Positions 1 through 17,353 of a stretch of 64,000 bases of DNA are shown in pieces. Both the position numbers and the translations under genes were made by a program. This DNA is from Brugia malayi (Eukaryota; Nematoda; Chromadorea; Rhabditida; Onchocercidae). The DNA lies in contig NW_025062478.1 of NCBI RefSeq assembly GCF_000002995.4, positions 10,784,001 through 10,848,000 on the forward strand, in the 5' to 3' direction. Within the stretch, counting starts at the first letter, position 1, and each line of letters opens with the position of its first letter. The notes beneath the pieces are model-generated. The model saw only the letters and a list, made by a program, of their open reading frames with translations, was not told where the DNA came from and ran no database searches.

Positions 1-993
1 CACAAAAATGAAATGAATTAAAATGTCAGTAGTACTTTACTAATCTGTAAACTTACTTTCTATTTCACAAAATTTTTATTTGTAGTAGATCGTAGTAGCA
101 TATATCGGTTAGTTGCAGCTTTTTTTTTTATTTTATTATTTAAGATGAATTTGATTCTCAATGCTTTATCTTATCACTCATTTCTTATCATTACATTTAT
201 TTCTATAACAAATTCATCTTAAATAAATAAAAAAAGAACAGAAATTAAAACAAAAAATATCACTGAACGATGGTTTTTGTTTGTGTTTTACAATAATTAC
301 TAGTTGCTATTATTTTTATCAAACTGATGGTATATCTGAAATTTATTGTTCTTTTAAATTTATGTTTTCCTGATGCGATCAAATCACTTCTATTTTAGTA
401 TGTATTGTCGAATAAATGAGAATTTTATTCAAAATTTTGACATCTTGCGGTGACAAATCTTGTGACAACTTTTGACGATCAATTTTATCTATTCATATTC
501 GGATGAATAATAAATGAAGAATGCTATTAGAATGTGTTCAAAATGCACAGTCAAAGAGCAATGATTCAGCTAGAGAGTCCATTGCAAATCAAAATTTTAA
601 ATTTGCATTCAAATCTTTACGTGGTCATCCCATTTACGCCTTATTCATTTGCACTTTACGTTCACTGTTACGTGAATCATTTGCTATTAGTGGGATTCCG
701 TGTTTGCATTACGTTTCTCACTTGTTGACGTTACATTTCAGCGGCGGGTAGCATAAAACAAGTTTAAGGTTGAGAAGTGCGCGTTTGCTGACGTTTTCTT
801 ATCGTTTTTGTTTTTGGTAGTGGATAGTGAATAAGTAATGAATTAAAGATTTTTCACGTGGTCGTGGAAGGCATATGATCTGGAAGTCACGTCATCCGTA
901 CGCATCATTAATTTGTCTTTTCTCAGATGCATTGAAGTGTTGGAACAAATATAAGTGAAACGGGCAGTTTCTTTTTCCCGACTCTAGGGACAC
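1..993. other. 5' flank of the ADCK1-like gene
   Basis: No coding region is supported here. Short open frames around 521-751 lack splice logic and family resemblance. An inverted repeat (137-153 / 209-225) lies in the first 250 bases. The region probably carries the promoter and 5' UTR of the gene starting at 994. Confidence 0.5.
137..225. repeat. Short inverted repeat (fold-back)
   Basis: The 17-base arm TATTTAAGATGAATTTG (137-153) recurs as its reverse complement at 209-225, separated by 55 bases. The arms continue outward into T-rich and A-rich tracts, so the fold-back extends imperfectly to about 121-236. It could be a small MITE remnant; no target-site duplication is clear. Confidence 0.5.
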
Positions 994-3900
994 ATGCCAA
1001 TTGTGGTAAAAAACAGTGACCGTCTGCGTAAATTGGCTATCGGTATAGGAATTGCATTATGTGGATCAGCAGTTGGCATTTTGTATGATCAAGAACGATT
1101 CTTCCAGCTTGGACCATTTCGTGTCGTTCGTGCAGGTGTCACGGTATGATAACTAATCAGTTACTGAAAAATAAAACATTTCTTTACGAAAAATGTTGAC
1201 TATTTATCTTTTGTTTTAAAATTAATTACTGCCGTTTAATAGGACTAGTGTGTTTTATGGTTAGAAGAGATGTTGTATTCGTTTCCAAAGAATAAATTAA
1301 GTCTGCAAGTTTGATAGATGCAAACGAGGATTATGATTACGGATTACATAGGTCATTCTTAAACGTTTTCAGGTACTCTGTATTGTAGCCGACTATAAAT
1401 GGACTCTGTGGACTTGTTCGGGTATGGACGCACTGTATCATCAGAAACTGAGTGCAGCACACATCAGAAGTGCTGGAAGACTACTTAAATTAGCTGAAAA
1501 CAATGGTGGTGTCTATATTAAAGTAAGAGTTAAATTTAGTAGATAGACTTTTCTTTAAGGTAGCGTTTTTTAAAGTCATAATTTTCTTTACTGATAACTG
1601 CATGAAGTATATCTGATGATCAGCGGAACCTAATATTGTAACTATGTTATTTATAATAAAGGAGTCTGTATATTTATTGGTGACCTTCAGGGTTTGAAAT
1701 ATTCCATAACTGTTCAGGTCGGACAACATTTGGCTGCCCTAGAGTATCTTCTTCCAACTGAATACACGGATACTTTATGTGTTTTGCATTCAAGAGCACC
1801 CGAGAGTAAAATAGGAGAAGTGCGACAAGTTCTGGAGGAAGACCTAAATGCCAAGGTAAGTAATGGGCTTAAGATATAAGTAGTACTGTTATGCTTCTGT
1901 AGCTTTTTTTGTGGTTTAGGAGGAATCGAAATCAAAATTGCGACACCGACAAAGATAATTTTTGCTCGTCATTACTTGTTATTTGTGTTTTTCCAATTAT
2001 TTACGTTTTACTTGTAGTAGCATCTATTGTTGCATTAATTCAGATAAAATTGCGATAAAATACGCTGTGAGAAATTCAGATAAAAATACGCTGTGAGAAA
2101 ATTAAACCTTTTGAAGAATTTAAGTTCTTTTCAATGTTTTCTTTATTAAATTAGCAATTAATACTATTATGATTGACGAATTTAATCATATTCAATCTGT
2201 TTACAGCTGGAAGATGTATTCGTGGAATTTAATGAAAGCCCAAAAGGTTCTGCATCACTTGCACAAGTTTATCGGGCAGTTTTAAGGAAAAACAACGAAG
2301 AAGTTGCTGTGAAAGTACAACATATCTATGTAAAACCGAGAAGTTGGGCTGACATTAAGACGATCGAGGCACGAAGTTTTTATCACATATAGGGGGTTTA
2401 TAATGGAAGCGCTGACTTTGCTCTTTTTGGCAAAATATGAGCTTCGTTAAAAAAATGATTTTTCTTTTACTTCTTTCTTTTCCTGGACACTTGTCATCTA
2501 GAGATGAACTTTAGCAGGTAACGTCAAGGTAGTAAATAAGGACTTAGGTTTAGTGGTCGAAATAATAGTATTTTCATTCCAGGCCTTAACTAATCTGGCA
2601 TCAAAGCTCTTTCCTGACTTCCATTTTCTTTGGTTGGTGGACGAAATGAAACGAAATTTGCCTAGAGAATTGAATTTTAAAGTTGAGGCGGCAAATGCGA
2701 AAAAACTGAAGGAAATGTTTTCACACCTCGACTATCTTAAGGTATTTTTTCTAATCTAAAACTTATTGTATGTATATATTGAAGAAAAGTTGTGTTTGAA
2801 TAGTTAATGTTGTTTCCTTGATAGTGGATACGAGAGAAAATTATTTCGATTGTTGCTCATCTCATTCATTATCACATTAAGTTTGCTTCAATGTGGATTA
2901 TTTCTGAAGATAGAGGTATATTGCAGATTCCAAAGATATATGAAGAATATACGACAGAACGTGTTCTTACAATGGAATACTGCGACGGTGCTCAAATAAA
3001 TGATTGCAATTATTTTACGCAAAATAATATTAATCGCTATGATGTAAGCTCGGATGTATTGTAATAATTGATAATTTTCATTGTTTTAACCACTTAATAT
3101 TATCTCCATCATTTAGTCTTTTTAATATTCACTATTTCTTACTATTCATTTACGTCCTTTGACGAAACCCATTATTAAACTGGCACACATTTTTATATTC
3201 TGAAGGTTATATCGTTTCGTAGAATATGGCTGACTGGAAATATTGTTTCGTTCTTTTTTCAGATCATGTGAACAAAGCTTATTATTACTCTGCTCATAAC
3301 TAAATTGGATTTCATCAAATGAATATGTTTTTACTATAGGTTTGTCGTAAACTGGGTGCACTGTTTAGCGAAATGATCTTTATTAATGGTTACGTTCACT
3401 GTGATCCACATCCTGGCAACGTTTTGGTGAATAAGGCAAAGGATGGACATGTTTCGATCGTTCTTTTGGATCATGGACTTTATTTGGTAGGTCTTTTTGT
3501 TTGATCTATTGACATGAAATTTCATTTTTCCGAAGATACTAGTTTGAAGAACCTGATTTTTTACCAGAAATTGAAAGGAGAGAGTAAAATAGAATGCTAG
3601 TGGTGGAAGGTGGTGAAAAATCATGGCACTAGATAACTTTTCAGTAATATTTTCGAGAACTTCACTATGTTTTCAATGTTTATAACTTGCAGCTGTTTAT
3701 AAATTTGCAAAGAATGCAAAAGTTGTTTCATTTTGATTTGTACATTGCAGACAATGGAACCTGATTTCCGGATAAAATATTCGAAGTTATGGCTAGCACT
3801 ATTAGAACCCAATTTAAATGAAATTAAGGTTCGTGTATAGTTTGCTTCTGCACAAAAGTTTGAATGTTTAGTTTTGGAATTTTCAATTTTTCTTCCTAAA

Positions 3901-4772
3901 ACTTTCAGGAATGTGCACAGTCGATGGGCGTGGGTGATCTTTATGGTCTTTTTGCCTGTATGGTGACAAACAGATCATGGGATGCAATCAGCCATGGCAT
4001 TGACAAATCATCTGCTACATATGATGAAGCAAGTTATATTTACTTTATGTGAAAAAATTACAAATTTAATCGTGAAACTTTGATTCTATAAATTATGAAA
4101 AATTATGATAGCATATTAAATAGAATAAAAAACAAAATATAGCATAGCATAAAAGCAGATCTTTTGCGCTAAAAACTAAAATTTTCTAATTCGATTATAG
4201 CAGCGAAAAATCAAGTCATACGCTGCCACACTAATACCTGAAATTTCACAAGTTTTGGAGCGGATGCCACGCTCAATGTTATTAATTTTAAAGACGAATG
4301 ATCTGTTAAGAAGTATAGAATATCGCTTGGGAACGCAAGGACGAGCTGATACTTTTGTTCAGGTAGTTAATTTCGTCGTAATTTATTCGTTGCGGGAAAT
4401 AATTGGGAAGTTTAATTGCTTAGATACAGCGAAGTCCAAATTCTAAATAAAACATTATTTGGCCAAAATTTCAATGGTCGATCTTGTCAGAAAGCAACAT
4501 TTCTTGCCGCTAGATAACTAAGTAAACGCACTCATCCAAGACATAGTAAATTTCTGATGTCAACATTTGAAAATACAGCATGAATTCATATTCATTTTCA
4601 GATGACTCGTTGTTGTGTTCGATCAATTCATCAACGTTCTGCTGAAGAGACGAATTCATTGCTGATAAAAGTTTGCGTTTATGTGCGCATGTACATAACG
4701 CTATTCAAAATAACCATTTTTGAATATTACTTGATGTTTATGAATCCATTTTATGCCAAACCTATCGAATAG
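994..4772 (+). CDS. ADCK1: ADCK1-type aarF/UbiB domain kinase-like protein
   Basis: This is a UbiB/ABC1-family atypical kinase; animal ADCK1 is mitochondrial and linked to mitochondrial homeostasis (family knowledge). Exons: 994-1143, 1373-1522, 1718-1855, 2207-2368, 2583-2741, 2927-3043, 3340-3486, 3751-3828, 3909-4028, 4201-4362, 4602-4772, giving 517 aa, close to the usual animal length. Visible motifs: KxGQ (KVGQ, about residues 100-103, rebuilt across intron 2), the Ala-rich loop GSASLAQVYRA (about 160-170), VAVK lysine (about 180), the HCDPHPGN catalytic segment (about 312-319) and LDHG in place of DFG (about 336). The C-terminal block RSMLLILKTNDLLRSIEYRL is typical of ADCK1. The N-terminus (about residues 15-30) has a hydrophobic stretch. 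The start is the first ATG in frame with the family block. Introns 4 and 9 need GC donors (2369 and 4029), and all ten introns are phase 0. Confidence 0.93.
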
Positions 4773-6034
4773 TTTCTTTCATTATGAATTCGCAGGGATT
4801 TTCGATTTTCCACCGGTGTGTTGCCTTCTTGTTTATGTGATTTTGTTTGTTTCATCTCCTGGATAAATACAAATGGATATTTATGTAGACTTGTTCACTA
4901 GATTTTTCTTTTTTTTCAAGAACAGATCTAAAATGAAGAATTCATGCTGCTTATTTGAATCGATTAAATCATTTTAAAAAAAGCTCTAATTATTTAAATT
5001 CCGGTGTTTCATTTAATTTCTAACATAATCTCTTTTCAAAGATCTTCCAAGGGACAAAGATATTTCTGTGAATTTTATTCACTTTTATTATCTATGTTTT
5101 AATAATATAATACTTATCATGAGATGTATTTCATCTTTTATTTGCTCTGCTAGAAGTTTTTTTCCATTTCGATTTTTTTTTTTTTGACTTTGAATTAATA
5201 AAAATGGAACGTGGTCATGTTTAGGTAAGTTGAGTTCGCCTTCTTTCTGGTGAAATAAATGATACTGAAATGATGACGACATTGGTTCACTAGAAATATA
5301 TGTAGAAATAACATTAACATAGTTCACACCAATGTTTTTGTTACCGAAGCAGTACTGTTCTTTGTGTTATTCAAGTAAATAAGATTAAAGGTTGTCTTTA
5401 TTTTGGATAAAAATACTCAAAATATTCGGTAATTATGAGGTGTCCTATTATGTACACATCGGTTGCGCAAGTTCGAAGAAGGTTTCGGTAGTAGTGGTGT
5501 ATCAGTCCGGTTCATCTCTTTTAATCTCATTTGTGTATAAGTTCGTTCTACAACTGTGTAATAAATCTGTAGAGCGATTGACAATTTCACCACTCAAGTT
5601 TCAAATATTTTCTGATATAAGTTGTATTTATTGATTAGGGATAATACTACGTGATGTAATCACAAAGGGATAAAAGAGGTAAAGCAAAGATGAGCAAAAA
5701 TAAGAGTTTTTTAGGATGTAAACGTCTATGTAAGAAATCTATGTTTTTTTTTTTTTGAAGATAATATATGAAAAACTCAATAGAGGAAGCAAAAATTTAA
5801 ATGTGCAAAATATGGGAATGACTCGATGTGAGTGTCCATAAAAATGGGATTGATTGTGACAAGGCTACATTTAAGTCTGATATTAGTTCGTTTTAAGTAG
5901 TTTGTGCATTGGTTATTTTTAAATAGCTTATAGAGGTATCTTTCGGATAGTGGAAAGACATCCAAGAAGCAATTAATTACTAATCGCAAACATAAATGAA
6001 GGATGGATTTTGATTATCTTTTGCAGATTTGATA
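4773..6034. other. Intergenic, ADCK1 3' end to MBT gene
   Basis: This holds the presumed 3' UTR of the ADCK1-like gene and the upstream region of the MBT gene. A 3' splice-like TTTTGCAG ends at 6026, eight bases before the ATG. Open frames such as 5392-5634 have no supporting motif. I see no other gene. Confidence 0.5.
6019..6034 (+). other. Putative trans-splice (SL) acceptor of the MBT gene
   Basis: TCTTTTGCAG ends at 6026 and the start ATG follows at 6035. No coding exon in frame is evident upstream, so this 3' splice site is a candidate for spliced-leader addition, or for the end of a 5' UTR intron. This is inference from nematode biology. Confidence 0.4.
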
Positions 6035-11435
<5,401 letters not shown>

Positions 11436-11930
11436 TTCCTTTTCCTCTTATTCAGATGACTTCTTTTATATGAAGCTTTTTTTTTGGTTATTATGATGTG
11501 CTTTCAAATCGAATTGAGTTTGATCTATTGAGTTATTGTATGATTTGCTTTCGGATCAAATATCCAAGTCGGATTTGGTCTATTGATACATTGTAATTTG
11601 GCACTTTCTTTGGTTAACCGAAAATTTCTTTGCTTAACCAAAAAACAGAAACACGATTTTTTCATCAGTGTAATTCCCTACATTAATTTAATATAGGCAA
11701 TAGCGAGGGCAGCAGAGGATTTGTTGATGCAACTGGTATCCGAAGGTAAGAAAGAAGAAGATATACTCTGTCAAAAATTTTAACGAATTAAGGTGGTGAT
11801 ATGAGATCTAATTGATAGCTTGCAGTTTAATGAGCGCGATTAAACAAAATTCAAGTAAATGATTACTTTTTTTATCTAAAAAATAGACTTAACATAAAAT
11901 AAGCTTATTGGTGTATTCTAAAACTTCACA
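11436..11930. other. Convergent 3' intergenic region
   Basis: The MBT gene (+) and the SH2-kinase gene (-) end tail-to-tail across this 495-base gap. It presumably holds both 3' UTRs. No further gene or repeat is seen. Confidence 0.5.
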
Positions 11931-14900
11931 TCACACTTTATCATGACTTGGAGGTTTGTCTTTTGTTTGTTTGTTTCTATTTTGATACCGGCTAAGTCGT
12001 GTCTTATGTCTTGGTGCCATCGATCTTATCAATGTATCAAAGTGTTTCCTGGAACTTGTCCTTGAAGATTTGCTACTGATAGTCGATGGTGATGGCTTAC
12101 TTTCTCTGTGCCACTTTCCGGGTGTTAATGGTGTTGATCGTATTGCTGAGGACTTCTGTTTCTTGATTTTCATATCTTTTGAGCATGTCTGAACAGAAAA
12201 AAAATTTATGGTGGTAATGCTCAGTTTTTATTTTAATATTAGTCAAAAATTGTGCTCAATTTCTTTTAGGCCTTTCGTTTTTCCTTAATTCATTCGAAAT
12301 AGAAAAGTCATCATGCAAGAAGTTGCAGAAAAATAAAATACCTCTAAAGTAGGAGCTGAAGCTTGAGTTTCACCTTTAGTCAATGTGGTACTTGTCTCTT
12401 CGATTGTTTCTGCTATTTTTTGCGCTGCTTTCTGAATTTAAAAATTGTTTTTTCTCAGGGAAAAAAATTAAGATTTCAAAAAAATCAATAATCACAACAA
12501 TGATTTAATAATTACAATAACAATAACTTCTGTGTTATTTATTTCCGTCAAATGGTGCATGAATTGATAAAGAAATATAAATTCGACTAGCCAAAAGAAA
12601 AAACATTTTGCATTTCTCAGCAAAAAGAAACAGATTTGATATAGGGGAAAATTAATTTACTTCATCCTCCTTGTACTGTTTTGACAATGTACTATCCGGT
12701 GAGTTCTCCTCCAAATTGATCGAGTTTTTCGATGAATCGATTCCTTCCAACATACTTACAATGCGATCTTGTCCTGCGGGTAACTGAATATGTTGTTCGT
12801 TTCAAAATTTTTCACCTCTATGGCCAATGTGACATTTTTTATAGAATTTCTACCAAAATATCTGTCAATTATATGATAAAAGTTCAGGTATTCATCTACT
12901 ATATGATAAAATTCATTCTTTTGCTAAACGTTTTGATTTTATTTTTTGCCTATTCTTATGTTACTTTTAATGTTCACATCTATTTTCTTTTCAGGAGCGC
13001 AAAATAAGCAATGCGTAACCTTTTGTGACTGCAATACTGTACGAAACCTTTTCACAATTTCGATAAAATCAGGCCTTTGCACTGCTTTTCGTTTCCAACA
13101 TTGATGCATAATCTGTAAATTATCCAAGGTATTTAAATAATGATAGAAATATTAAAATAAAATTAAACAAATGTACTAATTAAATGGATGTATTAATTGC
13201 ACAATCTATGTTCATTAAAAACAGTTAACTAAATTGCTTCATTTGAGAAATCATTCTACTTGCCTACAACATGATGAGAATAATTAGATAAGAAAGCTAT
13301 TAGAAGCCTTTTCCTCTTTCTTTAGTTCATTTCTTCTTTTATTTTCTGTGAAACACCGAAGCCTATGAAAGCTTATATTATTCTAAATAACTATTTCAAA
13401 TTTTTGAACAATAACTGAAATGAAAAATGTGAGACCTCTTCAACATTCTTGTCATTTAATAATGATGGTGTGGCCATGATCCTTCCCTTCCTTACAAGTG
13501 GTATTATATCTTGAACCACGGTAATATCAGGCCATGGCTTACCACCGCACGAATACACCTGAAATTGCTTCCATCCAATATATACTTATTTGTTTTCAAA
13601 TCAAAAGAAAGTGCAAACACGAAAAGAGAAAAAATAGAAAATAACTACGCAAAATGGCACTCTATTAAAATTAAAGAAAGAATTTAAATTTGAAGTATCA
13701 TTGTGTTTGAATCTACTTATTACTTTTTTATTTTCAAATATTATGCTTAATCTAGCTATATCTTCTTCTTACATTTTTTGTTGATCTTTTTATGCGTTTA
13801 TTCGGATGATTTAAGATTATGAATGAAAGGGAAAATAGCATAAGAAATATAAAACGATTATATATTTTCAAATTGTGATGTTGTTTTTCAATTTCTTTAA
13901 CGATAATAATTTAACAATTAAAAAGTTGGATTTGGTTACCTCATAAATTAAGATTCCAAACGCATAAACATCGCTTTTTGTTGTAAATTTCGGCTTTTTT
14001 GATAGTGTTTCTGGTGCCATCCACGGTATTGGCCAAGCGATATTCTCATCATCACTGGACAGCTTTCTAAATGACAAAATTATTAAGGGATATCAGTCTT
14101 TCCATCTCTTAGGATTAAGGGATATCAGGCTTGGTTATATCAGTCTTTCCATCTCTTAGGATCATCATATTTTAGATTTTAGTATTAATTAAGTGCACTT
14201 ATTCAGCATAGGTTTCCATGATAAGTAAATACTCAAAAATAAGATAAGTATTTGAGGCATTGATAATTACAATTATTAATAATTAGTTATCATTTCCTGT
14301 AAAACCTCTTACATTTGTAAGAAAATTTGATATTGTTCATTATTTATTTATGAATACAAAATTACTTACTTCAAATCTTCCAAACGTCTACTTAAACCAA
14401 AATCAGATAATTTCAATGAACCATTGTTTCCAATCAAACAATTCCTAGCAGCAACATCCCTGAAATTGTCACCATTCTCGAGAATGTTCAATACGCGTAA
14501 CATCTCTGATAATAATGCCACAATATCATCACTTCATTCAATTACAACTAAAGTTATTTTCATCAATTCAATTCAAGACTTATCTGAGAAATACGTAACC
14601 TTCTTACCACCTGTGGACACATTTTTTGAGTTGAAGATGTCGTAGTGCTTTGGCAGCTTCAAACAAAAATATATTTCGTTCTTCATTTTTAATTGTTTCT
14701 TTATGTTTAATAAGCAAATTTTTTAGCGAACCACCTGGACAATATTCCATTACTACCTAAAATGAAATCAAATAAATTTGCATGTGTATATTTCATATGA
14801 CAAGCGTAACAACTTTAGAAGAATCGAACAAGTAAAATTTGAAACATATAAATAACAAAAAAATGAAGCCTTTAAGAAAAGCGAAAATTAAATAGTAATT

Positions 14901-17353
14901 ACTATGTACATAATATCTAAACAAATTCCTACAACATTAAGATTGCTAAACAATAAACAACTTTGAAAATAAACAACCTATGTTATCTTCATAGCTTTTT
15001 TTTCTCTTTATTAAGTATTAATAAAATTATTCGATACACAAATTAATATGATCTATATTGCATCAAAATTGACATTTACAGAAATATAAAAAAGAAAAGC
15101 AAACAAAAGGTCAAATACCTTCACAGGAGCAGAATTACATGCTACTCCATATATTTTGATGATATTCTCATGCATGAAGTCGCAAACTAATCGAGCTTCT
15201 GCGATCATTTGCGATTTTGCAAGTTTTATTCTGATGATATCTTTAGTGGATCGTTTATCAGTGATGCTAACTTTGTCGACTTGCAAGCAACGTTTCACCG
15301 CAACACTAATTTCTTCATCTGAAACAATTAGCAGCAATATCGCTGAAATACTGATATGATTATATTACCAGGTAAATTCATAAGTAACTCTTAATGGATT
15401 GGAGAGTAATTTTCCAAAGTTGTTTATTGTTTAGCAATCTTAACGTCGTAGGAATTTGTTTAGTTTAACAGGATGAAGAAACAGAAAAAACAAATTGTAA
15501 AAGTAAAACTTAGCAATAGAATTATCCTACATGATGTCAAGAGTTTGGTGTAATAAAACATAAACTGATTCAAATGTATATGTCACACAAAGAATATCTT
15601 TTAACTTTCTTAAATGTCATATTGTTACTTATTACTTATCATAACTGTTTAAGAGTTCAAACGAATTAACTACTTTCTAGTATCAACGAATAACTTTTCC
15701 TTCTATAATATTTTCGCTACTAATCAGGCAACAGACAATGAATAAGATATTATCGGTTAAAAATTTCATTATGTAAATCTTTCCTTCAATTATGATTCTA
15801 CAAATACGGCAAAAGTGAAATCCGGAAAATGCACTCTGAAATTAGATTTTTTTTTCTTTTTTGAGGAAATAAATACAGTTAGTATTGTTTACATGTAGTA
15901 ATTTAAAGTATAATTCTTTATGAAATTATTTAACACTAACCGCCAACTTTTAGCATTCCTTTCAAGACTTCCGCATAATGTCCTTCGCCTAATTTAATAT
16001 TTGTTATCTTCAAATTTTCATCGTTTAACAGATAATTGGGTCGATTAATTGGATTTCGTAGATTCATCTAAATGGTGACACTTTACAATAAATTTTGATT
16101 TTAAATTTGATTTAATTAAATTTGAAAAATATAAGGACAGGAAATTAGTAACAAAATTTAGTTACTGTGTTCCTTGGAGAGCTGAAATATCATCGATCAA
16201 AAATATAATTTATGAGTGTTTGAGTAAATCAAAACTTTTCATTTAACAATCATTTGGCATTTGAAAGTCAATGACACTACTCCAATGTTCTAATCCATTA
16301 TCATGATAACATAGATTTAGTTGATTATTCTTTTATCATATCAAATAATTTATCAACAATACTAAAAAAAAAAAATATGAGATTGTTAAATAATCAAAAA
16401 AAAGAAAAAGAAAAAGACAAACTTTTTGGCAGAAACTTGATTCGCTTGATAAAAGTTCATGAATTGATCCATATGTGATCAACTCATTATTATTCCTATT
16501 CACATTTTTCACATCCATCAATGTCCATCCTATAATCAACTAATTAGTTCACAGAGTTCAAAGTTCAAAATAAGCATTCCACTTTTCAAAATTGTTAAAG
16601 TAGAATATTTACTCTGAACTCGTGTAATTGCTCTGAGTTATTTTTGATTACCTGAAAATTACGTCTAGGTTCATGGTGAACAAATTTAGCACAATCATAA
16701 ATTTGATAATAATTATTTTATAGCTAACATCTTCATTCTTAACTTTGCTTAAATGTGTCCTTCTATAATTAAATATTTTCTAAATCACTAAATACTTCTC
16801 TATTAGATTTTATACATAAACATATAAAGGCATTAATTAATATTCAAACAGTTAAAGCTATTTAAACTTTTATTTTTTGTATTTTATAAATAATACCTTT
16901 TAAATTTTCTATGTAAACAAGTTTTAATTCGCGCACATTCTTTTCATCCACTTTTGTAATAACAAATAGCAAACGTTTTGCATTGGTACCTGAGCTACGG
17001 ACACACCAATCACCTGGTTTTGATAAATGTGATACAATGTGATCCCTGCAAAAAAAAAAAAAAAAAAAAAAACGAATCCAATATAATCATTTTTTTTTAA
17101 AAAAAAAAAAGTTAAAAAATAACTCAAAAATCTGTTAATCAATTATGAAATTTCATTTGCATTTTCTGAAAATCTGAATTGTCTTTTTGATCGATTGTTT
17201 ATATCTCCACAAATTAATATTTTATCAATTATTTTAATATTTTATAAATTTTACAAAATTCTTTTCCACATTACGCATAATAAAGTAATAAATTCAGTTT
17301 GTTCACCTTGTTAGAAATCCTAAATACCACGGTTGCATTTCAATTTTTTCCAT
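11931..17353 (-). CDS. SH2-domain non-receptor tyrosine kinase, nematode Fer-like group
   Basis: A cytoplasmic tyrosine kinase. Exons from the 5' end on the minus strand: 17353-17307, 17045-16897, 16529-16423, 16067-15941, 15318-15119, 14756-14611, 14459-14370, 14066-13940, 13558-13436, 13112-13020, 12783-12661, 12431-12342, 12188-11931; 559 aa. The SH2 domain spans about residues 8-100: it opens with WYLGFLTRDHI and keeps the phosphotyrosine-binding Arg in GDWCVRSS (about 32). The kinase domain spans about 115-395: glycine loop LGEGHYAEV (third Gly replaced by Ala), VAVK Lys about 152, HRDVAARN about 258, SDFGLS about 278, WMAPE about 308, SDVYAFGILIYE, and CW...RPDF. There is no N-terminal F-BAR domain, as in the short nematode members of this group. 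No tyrosine lies between DFG and APE. A 155-residue Ser/Lys/Arg-rich tail follows the kinase domain. The exact orthologue cannot be named because the family is expanded in nematodes. Confidence 0.88.

Noticed and set aside
16560..16705. Extra SH2-kinase exon with a frame reading AKFVHHEPRRNFQ
   Set aside because: No AG acceptor gives the needed phase, and joining exon 2 (phase 1) to 16529 restores a continuous SH2 reading without it.
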